Positions 16,921 to 26,444 are shown, numbered from the stretch's first letter. The stretch: DNA of 52,648 nucleotides from Laspinema palackyanum D2a (GCA_025370845.1 JAMXFF010000051.1:1-52648), one strand, 5' to 3'. Notes: a model not told the origin generated them from the letters alone. Numbers and translations are program-made.

Positions 16921-19188
16921 TTAAATCGCCCGGTAGATAAAGCTGAGAGTGGCCCAGTGATCCACATGAAGCGCCCAGCGATCGGGGGAACTGTTGGCAT
17001 TGGGGAGACTGGCAATGCTGGCAGTATGGAGGTCCTGTAAAATTGCTTGGACGATCGCCAGGGGATTGGTCACTGGCATCAGGGGTTGGGCATCTCCTTG
17101 GGGACGCATGAAACCGGATAACGCGGAAAAGGTTTTTGTAAAAGGACTGGATGAAAAAATCACTTGGGTTTCTGTTAATCCCGCTTGACCATGAACCACC
17201 CATGAACCCGTCCCCGAACCTGTCGGAATCGTCAGGGTTTCTCCGGGAAGCAGCATATTTTGTTCTAAGGTGGGCTGAGTTTGTCCAGTATTGGAATTGT
17301 TCGGGTCATCAGAGGGATACAGAACCACGGCATTACCACTGTTTTCTAAGGAAAACAACAGGCAGTACAGGGGGCGATCGCTATAATTAAAGGCCCGATA
17401 CCGAATCCGACTCCCCAAGGGAACCCCCAACGGACTATTCCCGTTCCGCGACAAGGGAACCGCAGATAACTCGGGAGCTTCCCAAGGGGCGCGACGGGTT
17501 TCGCTTTGGACGATCGCCTTCCCTTCGGGTCCCAAAGTTTCCAAGTTGACCCGCACTCCCAACCGAGAAGACCCTTCATTCGCAGTTAACCGCAATAATT
17601 TGGTTGCCAGCAAGGTTTGCAGTTGCGGAACTAACCGTTGAGCAGAGGATTTAATCGCTTCTCCCTGTTCTCCCATCGTGTTCAGCAGCAGGTTTTTCCC
17701 CAAGGAAAATAGCGCATAACTCCCGGGGGGAATCATCGGTAAGGCAGAACTCGGCAGTTGCGCTAACATCGCCTCTTGAGCTCGCCCAAATAAATAGTCG
17801 GCCGGTTGTTCTCCGGCAATCACAGTGGTCACTCGGGGAATTCCAGCAAAGGCACTGGTGGCATCCACCCGTTCGATGCGTTGCAATCCGGCATCTAAGG
17901 CAATGGTCAAGTTGATATTCCGGGGAATGGTCCGGACTGTTTCTTGGACGACTTGACCGACTTTCACGGGGTTGGGAGACTGAGGCGTTGATTTGTCTAA
18001 CCCTAAGACTTGCGCTTTAATGGTTAATCCCTCTCGCGATCGCACCTGGAAGCGGTAAGATGGCGCATCGGTTCCGGCTACAGGAACTGGGGTTAAAATC
18101 GAATTGACTTCTAAGGATTCGATCGCCTGGATCGGAAGTCCCCCCAACCACAAAACTGCCGTTTGACCGTTGTCTTCTAGGGCTGTAACGACACCCTCGG
18201 CACTGGGTTGATTGAAGACAAAACCCGGTAAGCTTTCATCGGGAAGATTGTTCCCTTCCCCGGACGGTGGCGCTTCTAAGGTTTTTAAAAGTTGGGGTTG
18301 TTGTAGGGGAAAACCCGCTATTTGCTGGACGGCACAAGAAGCTTTCTGGAGACTAGATTGCAGGGTATTCCCTGGAGTGGCTAACCACAGTTGCTGGGTG
18401 ATGGCATAAGTAAAGACTCCGGCGCTAAAGCCATTCCATCGCCCTTCCGTGGCTAACTGATTGGCACCGGAGGCCGCCAAAACCACCCCTTTAAAGGAGG
18501 AGGGCGATCGCGGAAACAATAAGGTGGGTTTTGGGCTAATGGTTTCCAGGAAGGCGAGTTCGGCATCACTGGGATTGCCGGTGGGAACCCCTTGTTGGGA
18601 GCGAATTCGGAGATTTCCTTGGAGGTTGGTCCCCGGATAGCTGTAGCTGGTATCCAAAACAGCGATCGCCCGGTCCGTTTTCAGCGATCGCAACAGTTCC
18701 CAGAGGGTCGCTTCTAAAATATCATTCGCGCTTCGTCCCCCACTGCCAGTTCCCCCATCCACCGGCATCAAACTCGTTTGCAATCCCGTGGTGGATTGGT
18801 CCCAATTAATCCGACGACCATATCCACTAAAGTGGAACACCACCAAATCCCCATTTGTGGCTTGCTGTCCCAAGTGATTGATAAAAGCATCTTCAATATT
18901 GGCACGAGTGGCTTGTTCATCGGTGAGGGTGACAATATCCCGGGGATTAAACCCAAACCGATAGATCAAAAGTTGTCGTTGCAGTTCCACATCGGTGACA
19001 CAACCGGAAAGGGGATTTAAGCCCGGATAGGCGTTGATCCCCACTAATAACGCCAACTTGCCAGAGGCGGGTGCTGCCAAAGCTTGGTAATAGCGCTGGC
19101 TAGATTTCCAGATGATGGACTCGCTAATTCCCAACCCGGCTAGGATGCCGCTTGCCCTGCGTAAAAATTCTCGTCGCTTCAGTCCCAT
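16921..19188 (-). CDS. Orthocaspase (C14 caspase-like) homologue with Tyr-Ser in place of His-Cys
   Basis: Exported or membrane-side caspase-fold protein, 755 aa. The N-terminus has a twin-arginine-like signal (LKRREFLRRASGILAGLGIS). The p20 caspase fold spans ~42-240 (KLALLVGINAYPGLNPL, then GDLVVFHFSGYGRR and AIAVLDTSYSYPG). In active members these last two motifs read FSGHG and DACHSG. Here the catalytic His is Tyr123 and the Cys is Ser181, so the classical dyad is lost. A C-terminal DUF4384-like beta domain lies at ~600-690 (RPLYCLLFSLENSGNAVVLYP, LLPGETLTIP). Such Tyr-Ser variants are known among cyanobacterial orthocaspases and are thought to lack protease activity, perhaps acting as partners or regulators. 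ATG 19188 gives the complete signal sequence. It is a single gene with a convergent neighbour. Confidence 0.9.
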   Translation of the reverse strand: MGLKRREFLRRASGILAGLGISESIIWKSSQRYYQALAAPASGKLALLVGINAYPGLNPLSGCVTDVELQRQLLIYRFGFNPRDIVTLTDEQATRANIEDAFINHLGQQATNGDLVVFHFSGYGRRINWDQSTTGLQTSLMPVDGGTGSGGRSANDILEATLWELLRSLKTDRAIAVLDTSYSYPGTNLQGNLRIRSQQGVPTGNPSDAELAFLETISPKPTLLFPRSPSSFKGVVLAASGANQLATEGRWNGFSAGVFTYAITQQLWLATPGNTLQSSLQKASCAVQQIAGFPLQQPQLLKTLEAPPSGEGNNLPDESLPGFVFNQPSAEGVVTALEDNGQTAVLWLGGLPIQAIESLEVNSILTPVPVAGTDAPSYRFQVRSREGLTIKAQVLGLDKSTPQSPNPVKVGQVVQETVRTIPRNINLTIALDAGLQRIERVDATSAFAGIPRVTTVIAGEQPADYLFGRAQEAMLAQLPSSALPMIPPGSYALFSLGKNLLLNTMGEQGEAIKSSAQRLVPQLQTLLATKLLRLTANEGSSRLGVRVNLETLGPEGKAIVQSETRRAPWEAPELSAVPLSRNGNSPLGVPLGSRIRYRAFNYSDRPLYCLLFSLENSGNAVVLYPSDDPNNSNTGQTQPTLEQNMLLPGETLTIPTGSGTGSWVVHGQAGLTETQVIFSSSPFTKTFSALSGFMRPQGDAQPLMPVTNPLAIVQAILQDLHTASIASLPNANSSPDRWALHVDHWATLSFIYRAI

Positions 19189-19789
19189 TCCCTAAATTGT
19201 CCTTCTTACCCTTATAACGCTTATTTTTAAACGGGAATGGACTCGTGGCAACCCGAGGGGCTGTTTCTTTCTTCGGTGACTCATCACGGGTTGATTCTGG
19301 TCTAATCCTGGGGAGTCCATTCCCTGAGTTCGGTCATGAGAACCACTTTATACCGGGATCCGTTGCGATCGCCCGTGGGGTCTTCCTTCCCCTAGTGTCT
19401 CTTCACCCCTCTTGGATTCAGTGAGGTTTATCCTCTCCTAGAACCCGCATCTTTAATATTCTTTTGTTAAGAGAGTCTGGCAAACAAAGCTAAACTTTGC
19501 ATTCAGTCTTTGGCAATTTTGCCCATATCTTCTCACCACTCGCCAGTTTTCTTCTACTATTTTCCTGGCGTTCTTTCTGTTGTATTTTCCCGCCGTTTCC
19601 GTCTCCCAATGGGGACAACCAGACCTAAATTTAGCGATTGTTTCGCAATGTAGAGGCCGGAAATTATTTCTTCTTTACTATATAGTACCCCTTCAATGGC
19701 GATCGGTCAAAACCACAAGGAAAAGTTTTGCTCTCCCTTGGTCTAACTGCGGTTTCATCGGGAGGCGATCGCCTCTTCAGGGGAGGGGA

Positions 19790-19810
19790 GGACAAGGCAG
19801 TGCCTTGTCC
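19790..19810. repeat. GGACAAGGCA inverted repeat
   Basis: Ten-base perfect inverted arms around a single G. It stands inside the long gap between the orthocaspase and sat genes, 140 bases past the sat stop in the direction of sat transcription, so it may also slow transcription from sat. Confidence 0.6.
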
Positions 19811-19873
19811 CGAGAGCGATCGGACCTTCTTTGGGAGTGCGTAAAGCCTGCGCCCGGGCTTCGCTCTTAAGAG

Positions 19874-19898
19874 AACGACTGAAGTCGTTACTACGAAC
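19874..19898. repeat. Solo copy of the AACGACTGAAGTCGTT repeat
   Basis: One half-unit of the dispersed inverted repeat, same sequence as the arms at 8029-8053 and 44531-44555. The core AACGACT-GA-AGTCGTT is itself a 7-bp hairpin. No opposite arm is visible nearby. Confidence 0.8.
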
Positions 19899-19950
19899 AA
19901 TTAAGACCTCATAAGTCCGGGAACCGCTATAACCCTCTATTCCCAGTCAG

Positions 19951-21132
19951 TTAGTAGGACTCCACTGCCACTCGCATCGCCCGGGCGAGTTCAGCCGCCA
20001 CTTCTGGACGAGAAAACTCCGGTGGAGGTAACTCCCCATTCCGCAGCATCTCCCGCACCTTAGTTCCTGACAGGTGAATCCGCTGATCCGGGTTACTTGG
20101 GCTCGTTTTGGTCGTTGCCATACTCTTGGTCAACTTACAGAAGAAAGCGTGCTCAAACTTCATTGGCACGATTCCTAATTCCCCGGGTTCAAACTCATCA
20201 AAAATATGTTGAGCGTCGTAGGTGCCGTAATAATCCCCCACGCCTGCATGATCCCGACCGACAATAAAATGGGTGCAGCCGTAATTTTTCCGCAGTAAGG
20301 CGTGGAAAATCGCTTCTCTAGGTCCGGCATAGCGCATCGCTGCTGGGTTAATGGCCAAAATCACCCGGTCTTTCGGGTAATATTTTTCCATGAGAATTTC
20401 ATAACAGCGCATCCGCACATCGGCGGGAATATCATCCCCTTTGGTGACGCCGACTAAGGGATGCAGGAATAAGGCATCCACACTTTCCAAGGCGCATTTT
20501 GTAATATATTCGTGAGCGCGGTGGATCGGGTTGCGGGTTTGGAAGGCAACGATGGATTTCCAGCCTTTTTCCCGAAAGAGTTCGCGAGATTGAGCGGGGT
20601 CGATTTGGTAATTGGGAAATTGGGGATGCGCTTCGCGATCGAGCAACCAAATCGGTCCCGCTAGATTGATGGGTCCTTGCTCATACAAGACTTTCACCCC
20701 GGGATGATTGTGGTCCTCGGTGCGATAGACGTTAACGGCTTCTAATGCCTTGTTGTAGCGATATTTTTGGGTGAGTTCTAGGACGCCGACAAATTTGCCT
20801 TCGGTGTCATCTAAGCGCACCCAACTTCCTTCTTTCAGGGGTTCAGCGATTTCTTCACTCACTGGCAGGGTGATGGGAACGGACCAAGGGAGACCATTCG
20901 CCAAGCGCATATCCGTGACAACGGGATCATAATCTTTTTGATCCATGAAGCCCGTCAGGGGGCTAAAACCACCAATAGCAATTAGGATAAGGTCACAGAG
21001 TGCGCGATCGCTCAGTTGCAGGCGAGGCATGGTCTCAGATTGGGCGAGAAATTCCTGCTTTTGAGCGGGGCTGACGATACGATTAATCAAGTGACCGCCG
21101 TGGGGGGCGATCGCATCTGGATGTTGAGTCAA
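19951..21132 (-). CDS. sat: Sulfate adenylyltransferase (ATP sulfurylase)
   Basis: Catalyses ATP + sulfate to APS + pyrophosphate, the first step of assimilatory sulfate reduction in the cytoplasm. At 393 aa it is the short bacterial/cyanobacterial monofunctional form with a PUA-like N-terminal domain (~1-165) and a nucleotidyl-transferase catalytic domain. Active-site motifs are QTRNP (198-202) with HRAH (204-207) and GRDHAG (292-297), plus [15 protein letters not shown] near the C-terminus. No APS kinase fusion is seen. The start ATG 21132 gives a normal N-terminus. It lies downstream of mnmA on the same strand, separated by 226 bases and a 21-bp hairpin. This suggests separate transcripts, although both enzymes deal with sulfur. 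Confidence 0.96.
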   Translation of the reverse strand: MTQHPDAIAPHGGHLINRIVSPAQKQEFLAQSETMPRLQLSDRALCDLILIAIGGFSPLTGFMDQKDYDPVVTDMRLANGLPWSVPITLPVSEEIAEPLKEGSWVRLDDTEGKFVGVLELTQKYRYNKALEAVNVYRTEDHNHPGVKVLYEQGPINLAGPIWLLDREAHPQFPNYQIDPAQSRELFREKGWKSIVAFQTRNPIHRAHEYITKCALESVDALFLHPLVGVTKGDDIPADVRMRCYEILMEKYYPKDRVILAINPAAMRYAGPREAIFHALLRKNYGCTHFIVGRDHAGVGDYYGTYDAQHIFDEFEPGELGIVPMKFEHAFFCKLTKSMATTKTSPSNPDQRIHLSGTKVREMLRNGELPPPEFSRPEVAAELARAMRVAVESY

Positions 21133-21247
21133 AACGATCCCTCTTTCAGATATAGTTCAATTCTTAAGCTTTGCTAATTTTTTATGATACTGGTATCTGG
21201 GACGTTTGACACGCCTCGATTCCGGCGATCGCATTCAGGGCAAGATT

Positions 21248-21302
21248 GCCCCAATATCAACAACCCGGCTTTGTTGAAAAACCGGGTTGTTGATATTGGG
21301 GC
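21248..21302. terminator. 21-bp perfect hairpin between mnmA and sat
   Basis: Bases 21248-21268 pair exactly with 21282-21302 around a 13-base A/T-rich loop. It is 57 bases past the mnmA stop on the minus strand, so it probably ends mnmA transcription, though no U-tract follows. The stem includes AACCCGG/CCGGGTT, as in the dispersed hairpins near 16845 and 31620. Confidence 0.6.
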
Positions 21303-21358
21303 CTTTAAATTTTTGATGGCATCGGTAGAGGATGAATGAGTGTCTGGTTTCGAGTTCT

Positions 21359-22417
21359 CTACGACAACTGTTCGATAATCCCGCCGCCGAGGACGCAATC
21401 GCCGTCGTACCAAACTGCTGCTTGTCCCGGGGTTACCCCAAACTGCGGTTCATCAAACACCAATTTGGCGCGATGTCCATGATCTTCAGGAATCACTGTC
21501 ACCGGAACTGGCGAGGTCCGATACCGAATCTGAACTTCTGCCCGAATTGGTGCAGTGGGAGGGGAGATCGACACCCAATTGACCCGATCCACGGTGAAAC
21601 TGGGTTCAGTCGCTGACTCGCGATCGCCGACAATCACCCGATTTTTCACCGCATCCAATGCCACCACATACAAGGGTTCCGCTGCCGCAACCCCAATCCC
21701 TTTGCGCTGTCCAATGGTATAGCGATGAATTCCATCATGCTGTCCGAGGACCTTCCCCTGGACATCGACAATATCCCCTTTTTGGGGCTGAATGTACTGT
21801 TCCAAAAAGGTCTGCATTGACCCGTGGGCTTCCACCAAGCATAAGTCTTGACTTTCTGGCTTTTCAGCCGTTTGCAGTCCATATTCCGTCGCAATCCGCC
21901 TGGTTTCCGGCTTGGTAATTTCACCCAAGGGAAACATACATCCTGCCAGCAATTTTTGGGTTAAGTCGTACAAAAAGTAAGATTGATCTTTATTGCGATC
22001 GACGGCCCGCAATAATTCATACCGTCCGGTCTCTTCGTTATAGTTGACTCGGGCATAGTGTCCCGTGGCAATTTTGTCAACCCCGAGTTCTTCTTTGGCA
22101 TAACTTAACATCGGGCCAAATTTCACCGCCCGATTGCACTGGGAACAGGGTAACGGGGTAAATCCGGCACTATATCCCGCCACTAAGTAATCGACAATTT
22201 TTTCTTGAAATAACTGGCGAGTATCGACGATGTGATGGGGAATGTCCAACTCTTCACAAAGCGAAGCAGCATCGACCATCCCCTCAGAGCAGCATTGGCC
22301 TTTCCCCTTCATTAACCATAGGGTAAGACCAATCACTTCATATCCTTGATGATGTAGGATGGCGGCTGCGGTAGAACTATCCACTCCGCCTGAGAGGCCA
22401 ACGACGACTTTGCTCAT
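21359..22417 (-). CDS. mnmA: tRNA-specific 2-thiouridylase MnmA
   Basis: Thiolates U34 of the Lys, Glu and Gln tRNAs using ATP and a persulfide relay. At 352 aa it is family length. The PP-loop GLSGGVDSS is at 7-15. The two catalytic cysteines are present: Cys94 ([11 protein letters not shown]) and Cys193 (ESQDLCLV). The C-terminal barrel ends [24 protein letters not shown] 22417 begins [11 protein letters not shown], the standard start. It is upstream of sat on the same strand but separated by a strong hairpin. A ~190-base gap separates it from the divergent SPOR-like gene. Confidence 0.96.
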   Translation of the reverse strand: MSKVVVGLSGGVDSSTAAAILHHQGYEVIGLTLWLMKGKGQCCSEGMVDAASLCEELDIPHHIVDTRQLFQEKIVDYLVAGYSAGFTPLPCSQCNRAVKFGPMLSYAKEELGVDKIATGHYARVNYNEETGRYELLRAVDRNKDQSYFLYDLTQKLLAGCMFPLGEITKPETRRIATEYGLQTAEKPESQDLCLVEAHGSMQTFLEQYIQPQKGDIVDVQGKVLGQHDGIHRYTIGQRKGIGVAAAEPLYVVALDAVKNRVIVGDRESATEPSFTVDRVNWVSISPPTAPIRAEVQIRYRTSPVPVTVIPEDHGHRAKLVFDEPQFGVTPGQAAVWYDGDCVLGGGIIEQLS

Positions 22418-22609
22418 AAATTCCCATAAAAGGCCGCTATCTACACAATTCGGCCAGACAATAACAATCTCTTTCTAGGCTAACAGATCGAGTTTGAATT
22501 AACGGTCCAATTTATTGAGATTTTTGGTTCTTTTGGAAAATCGCTTTAATTTCCTGTGCTAGAGTGGCTAAAAACCTCTTGATCCTGCTTGGTGAGTGGA
22601 TATCCCTGT

Positions 22610-23410
22610 ATGGAAAATCTACGATTCGGTTCGTTTAGTTCTAGGAATCGTGAATGGAGTTCGGCCCGATCGCCTGACGTCTGGGTAGGGGCGATTTTAG
22701 GGTTGGGTTTAACGGCGGGAGTCGCTGCGGAGTTGTTGCTACTCTCTCAACGGGCGATCGCTCAAACCCTCCCCCAACTTCCCTCGGTTCAACAATTTCC
22801 ACTACAACAGCCGCAACAATTCCTCCAACTTCCGGTTCCCTCACAGCAACCGCCTTTGTCCCCGGGACCGATTCCCCAGTTTGATCTCCCTCCGGCCCCA
22901 CCTCCGCTGCCTGCGCTACCGAGTTCTAAGCGTTATGTGGTCTACATCCCTACCAATAACCCAATTGTACTGGCCCAAGTCCAGTTAATTGAACCGGAGG
23001 CATTTATCCAGGATTTGGACGGAAAAACGGTGATTCAAGCGGGGATGTTTGTGAATAACTCCAATGCCTACCGACGGGCGCGAGAGTTAGAGTTATTAGT
23101 TGGAATTCGCTCAGCGATCGGCACCATTGAGCCAATCTCCCCGGCGATCGCCACTGCTGCTGCTCCAGGTGCCTCTGTGGGCATTTCTAATCCCTATTTT
23201 GTGGTAATTCCAGGTAACGCTAATGACTTTTCACGGATTACTACTCAATTAACCACTGCGGGAATTGCCTCCCAAGAAATCTCGGTTCGCACGGCTCCTT
23301 TTGGACCGCATCTGGCGATCGGACCTTACCCCAATCGCATCACGGCTCAACAAGAAAGCGGCTATATTCGTAATTTTGGCATTGATGCTCGGGTTCATCA
23401 ATATGAGTGA
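22610..23410 (+). CDS. Proline-rich exported protein with SPOR-like C-terminus
   Basis: Envelope protein of unknown function, 266 aa. A basic N-terminus and one hydrophobic segment (VGAILGLGLTAGVAAELLLL) act as signal or anchor. Residues ~50-105 are a Pro/Gln-rich linker. The C-terminal ~150 residues carry a SPOR-like pattern: VIQAGMFVNNSNAYRRARELE followed by a repeat of the fold ending GPHLAIGPYPNRITAQQES. SPOR modules bind denuded peptidoglycan, so a role at the wall or septum is plausible but inferred. ATG 22610 is preferred over an in-frame TTG 21 bases upstream. Its stop overlaps the GTG start of nnr by 4 bases, so the two are co-translated. Confidence 0.7.
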   Translation: MENLRFGSFSSRNREWSSARSPDVWVGAILGLGLTAGVAAELLLLSQRAIAQTLPQLPSVQQFPLQQPQQFLQLPVPSQQPPLSPGPIPQFDLPPAPPPLPALPSSKRYVVYIPTNNPIVLAQVQLIEPEAFIQDLDGKTVIQAGMFVNNSNAYRRARELELLVGIRSAIGTIEPISPAIATAAAPGASVGISNPYFVVIPGNANDFSRITTQLTTAGIASQEISVRTAPFGPHLAIGPYPNRITAQQESGYIRNFGIDARVHQYE

Positions 23411-25107
23411 GCAACCCAGAAGAAACGCTCCAGCTTAAAATCCAGCACCCGCCCGATCGGGAACAAGATGCTCCCACTCCTGGAAACCCAGGCTTCCAAC
23501 TGCCCTCTGAGTTGCCCATTCATTCAGAAAATAGGACCGTGACCCCACAACAAAACCGCCAAAACCAGATTCATCAATTCATCGTGACTTCATCGCAAAT
23601 GAGCGCCATTGAAGAGCGAATCTTTGCCGCAGGAATGCCGGTGGCTGCATTGATGGAAAAGGTTGCCCAAGCTATTTTTAAGCGCTTGTTTGCCCTCTAT
23701 CCTCGTCCCGGAGTCCAACGAGTTGGGGTTTTGGTAGGTCCGGGTCACAATGGCGGGGATGCTTTGGTGGTCGCCCGAGAGTTACATTTTGCCGGATATG
23801 AGGTGCTGATTTATCGACCCCTTTCTAAAAGTAAGGAGTTGACCCAGCAACATGGGGAATATGTGGCGAGTTTGGGAGTCAAGTTTTTTGACCAAATCGA
23901 ACCGCTTCTGGATTGCGATTTGATTGTGGATGGATTATTTGGATTCGGATTAGAACGGTCAATTTCTGGAGAGATTGCTCAGGGAATTGACCGATTAAAT
24001 GAACAGTCTCAATCCGTGATTAGTATTGATTTACCCTCGGGGTTGCATACGGATACGGGAGCAGTTTTAGGAACGGCTATTCAGGCGAATCATACCTTTT
24101 GCTTGGGTTTATGGAAGTTAGGGTTATTTCATGATCAAGCGTTGGCTTATGTGGGAAAGGCGGAATTAATTGATTTTGATATTCCTCTGGCCGATATTCA
24201 GGCGGTGTTAGGCGATCGCAATCCTATCCACCGGATTACCTCAACAGTGGCCCTCGCCCATCTCCCCCTTCCCCGTCCTCAATTGACCCATAAGTATAAG
24301 GAAGGACATCTCCTGGCAATCTGTGGTTCTCAACGGTATATGGGTGCGGCCCTATTATGTGGGTTGGGTGCGAAGGCATCGGGGGTGGGAATGTTAACGA
24401 TCGCCGTTCCCAAGTCGCTCAAACCCTACATGAGTCAGCAATTAGCCGATGCGCTGGTTCTTGGATGCCCAGAAACTGCTTCCGGTGCGATCGCCCAATT
24501 GCCTGATAGCATCGACTTGAGTTCGTTTGGGGCGATCGCCTGTGGTTGTGGTTTAACCCTAGATGCAATGGCGGTAGTCCAAGCGGTATTAGAAAGCGAT
24601 CGACCCTTGATTTTAGATGCCGATGGATTAAATGCTTTGGCGCAATTGGGGACCATTCCCACCCTCTGCCAACGACAAGCTTTTACCCTGTTGACCCCCC
24701 ATCCCGGAGAATTTAAGCGTTTGTTTCCCGAGGTTGAAGGGGAAGCGGAGGATGGAGTGCGGGCTGTGCGTCGGGCTTCTGAGCAAAGTGGGGCGGTGGT
24801 GATGCTCAAACAAGCCAGGACGGCGATCGGCTATCCCGATGGATCGGTTTGGATTAACCCCGAAAGCACCCCGGCATTAGCACGAGGTGGCAGTGGCGAT
24901 GTCTTAACCGGGTTATCCAGTGGTTTAATTGCTCAGGCGATCGCCCGGAAAATTCCCCTGGAACCCCTGGTGCAAACCGCAGTCTGGTGGCACGCTCAAT
25001 CTGCTATTTCTGCTGCAACAGTTCGCACCGAGTTAGGAGTGGATGCGGTGACGTTAAGCGAATATTTACTAACGGTTTTACCCCAGTTCCTGCGATCGGG
25101 CAATTAG
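23407..25107 (+). CDS. nnr: Bifunctional NAD(P)H-hydrate epimerase / ADP-dependent dehydratase
   Basis: Repairs NAD(P)HX hydrates. The N-terminal YjeF domain (~60-270) is the epimerase (GPGHNGGDALVVAREL near 111). The C-terminal carbohydrate-kinase-like domain (~290-560) is the dehydratase, with LTPHPGEFKRLFP and RGGSGDVLTG (Gly494-Asp498). It starts at GTG 23407, overlapping the SPOR-like stop as GTGA. The first ~55 residues are not conserved in appearance, and a GTG at 23539 (residue 45) preceded by AGGA would give a more usual length, so the start is uncertain. The last gene of a two-gene operon; it is followed by the tandem RNA-like region on the opposite strand. Confidence 0.94.
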   Translation: MSNPEETLQLKIQHPPDREQDAPTPGNPGFQLPSELPIHSENRTVTPQQNRQNQIHQFIVTSSQMSAIEERIFAAGMPVAALMEKVAQAIFKRLFALYPRPGVQRVGVLVGPGHNGGDALVVARELHFAGYEVLIYRPLSKSKELTQQHGEYVASLGVKFFDQIEPLLDCDLIVDGLFGFGLERSISGEIAQGIDRLNEQSQSVISIDLPSGLHTDTGAVLGTAIQANHTFCLGLWKLGLFHDQALAYVGKAELIDFDIPLADIQAVLGDRNPIHRITSTVALAHLPLPRPQLTHKYKEGHLLAICGSQRYMGAALLCGLGAKASGVGMLTIAVPKSLKPYMSQQLADALVLGCPETASGAIAQLPDSIDLSSFGAIACGCGLTLDAMAVVQAVLESDRPLILDADGLNALAQLGTIPTLCQRQAFTLLTPHPGEFKRLFPEVEGEAEDGVRAVRRASEQSGAVVMLKQARTAIGYPDGSVWINPESTPALARGGSGDVLTGLSSGLIAQAIARKIPLEPLVQTAVWWHAQSAISAATVRTELGVDAVTLSEYLLTVLPQFLRSGN

Positions 25108-25179
25108 AAATTTCGCTCCAGTCCCTGGAGAATAACCCTAAAGTTTCAGTTAAAAATCTGGTTTCCTGGCAACTAATAC

Positions 25180-25429
25180 CCAAACAAAACAACACCCAAG
25201 ACTTACTCGCTGAGTGATTTCCTCTTTTTTGCAATGTTCGCAGTTTCCCTAACTTAAACAGTTTAGGATTATTTCTGCCGAGTCCACTATTTGAGGAAAT
25301 ATCAGCCCTTAGTTTGGGTGTTGTTCGGGTTTTGGTACGAGACAGATGTTAGATTAAACAGCTTGAACCTCTTTAAGCTAATTTGAACTTGGCTGTTGTA
25401 ATCTGCCAAGGAAGCTCTTTCCGCTTCCA
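25180..25429 (-). ncRNA. Candidate structured RNA, copy A of a tandem pair
   Basis: Non-coding element nearly repeated at 25677-25928. On the minus strand a promoter (TTGCCA, 16 bases, TAAATT) ends 8 bases before the conserved block. The predicted RNA opens with a 6-bp hairpin (GGAAGC/GCUUCC, 25428-25410) and a second hairpin (CUUGGC/GCCAAG). After an AAAGAGG stretch comes a long rod closed by a 12-bp stem (25314-25325 with 25188-25199). The rod also has an 8-bp stem (293-300 with 217-224), GGCAG/CUGC-type pairing and an apical CCUAAACU/AGUUAGG hairpin. A GUUGUUUUGUUU tract follows the closing stem like a terminator. The rod with an open middle is reminiscent of 6S RNA, but identity is not shown. 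The plus strand could fold similarly; the promoters favour minus. Confidence 0.6.
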
Positions 25430-25436
25430 TATATTT

Positions 25437-25464
25437 AATTTAGCACGCTTTTGAGTAATGGCAA
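25437..25464 (-). promoter_or_regulatory. Promoter of RNA candidate A
   Basis: Minus-strand -35 TTGCCA (25464-25459), 16-base spacer and -10 TAAATT (25442-25437). Transcription would start at about 25429, exactly at the conserved 5' hairpin. Copy B has boxes at the same place although the surrounding sequence is unrelated. Confidence 0.55.
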
Positions 25465-25676
25465 GGGAATGATATAAAACTTTACTTAATTTACCCGAGG
25501 CTGGGTTACCTCGTAAATTTATCTGAATTTCGGGCAGAACATGGGATGAAGGCTTGTTTCCGGAGTAGATTCTGATTAGGGAGCAGCGCGATCGCCACTT
25601 CTCCTATTCTTCACGAGACTCCATGCGATCGCCCCCGGAGGGATTTTAAAAATTGAGACTGACGGGCACCTGCCCG

Positions 25677-25928
25677 CCAAACAAAACAACACCCAAGACC
25701 GACTTGCTGAGTGATTTCCTCTCAATTTCAATGTTCGCAGGCTGCCTAACTTAAAAAGTTTAGGAGTATTGCTGCCGATTCCACGATTTGAGGAAATATC
25801 AGACTTTGGTTTGGGTGTTGTTCGGGTTTTGATACGACGAGACAGATGTTAGATTAAACAGCTTGAACCTCTTTAAGCTAATTTGAACTTGTCTGCTGTT
25901 TTCTGCCAGGGAAGCTCTTTCGGCTTCA
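25677..25928 (-). ncRNA. Candidate structured RNA, copy B of a tandem pair
   Basis: Second direct copy of the 25180-25429 element, offset ~497 bases, with most positions identical by eye. The rod-closing stem (25811-25822 with 25685-25696) and the 8-bp stem (25790-25797 with 25714-25721) are fully kept. Changes fall mainly in loops and bulges: the apical loop, the loop of the 5' hairpin, and the linker between CUGC and the AUUUCCUC stem. The 5' hairpin is shortened to 5 bp (GAAGC/GCUUC). The minus-strand promoter (TTGCAT, 16 bases, TACATT) lies at the same distance as in copy A. No shared open frame exists in either strand. Retention of structure and promoter across divergence suggests two functional small RNAs rather than a decaying repeat. 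Confidence 0.6.
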
Positions 25929-25934
25929 TTTATT

Positions 25935-25962
25935 AATGTATCATCATTTTTCGGGAATGCAA
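25935..25962 (-). promoter_or_regulatory. Promoter of RNA candidate B
   Basis: Minus-strand -35 TTGCAT (25962-25957), 16-base spacer and -10 TACATT (25940-25935). It ends 7 bases before the conserved block begins at 25927. Box spacing equals that of copy A. Confidence 0.55.
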
Positions 25963-26444
25963 GCCTTAGAAATAAAGGTTTACATAAATCTGAGCAAAGT
26001 ATCTCCCAAGTATGAATTTAAGTAAACATTTCTTTCCCACCCGGGATCACTCCTGTGCAAAAGGGTTGCGGCTACCGAGTTGGAGACCTTTCTCTAAAGT
26101 ATTGGTGTATCAGATGCAAGGCACAGGAAATCGGGGTTCTGCCCTAAAATTTAGGAAGAATCAGCAGGGAGTTATCACCAACAAGGCTCCAGTGGGAGAA
26201 AACTGAGCACCCGGCCCCACTCCATTGCTCCAAACCACTCCAAACCGCAGAAATATCAAATATCAGGGGACCCACTCCAGCTATCTACTTCTAAAGAAAG
26301 ATGCGCTATCCCTGAATTTTTTCCTAGAGTAAGTCCACTTATTATCAATGATCGCGCGGGTTAACTTTGAGAATGGGGATACCCGTGGCAACTTTGTTTT
26401 CAGGGTCAGACCCATTCTGACCGCTTTTATTTGGAGGTTTCACA

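Larger units (their letters stand above)
19189..19950. other. 762-base gap with dispersed repeats, no gene supported
   Basis: Contains the promoter region of the orthocaspase homologue on its left and the end of sat on its right. Visible elements are a 21-base hairpin at 19790-19810 (GGACAAGGCA-G-TGCCTTGTCC) and one solo copy of the AACGACTGAAGTCGTTACTA motif at 19874-19898. Open frames here are short and cross these repeats in both strands, so none is accepted as a gene. Confidence 0.55.
25108..26444. other. 1.3-kb protein-free region with tandem structured elements
   Basis: The region holds two direct copies of a ~250-base element (25180-25429 and 25677-25928) described as ncRNA candidates. 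A 6-bp stem hairpin (CGGGCA-CC-TGCCCG) sits at about 25663-25676. About 250 bases of unrelated spacer separate the copies. 26000-26444 contains a 64-codon open frame (26012-26206) without ribosome site or recognisable features, not accepted as a gene. It also holds the leader of the lipoprotein gene. Confidence 0.6.

Noticed and set aside
19580-19900. Short open frames on both strands in the orthocaspase-sat gap
   Set aside because: They run through dispersed repeats in both directions and lack ribosome sites.
25180-25928. Assignment as 6S RNA
   Set aside because: The rod shape is similar but I cannot match a family consensus; the extra 5' hairpins and the tandem duplication are not typical.
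26012-26206. 64-codon open frame
   Set aside because: No ribosome site, odd composition and no recognisable motif; in a repeat-rich gap.
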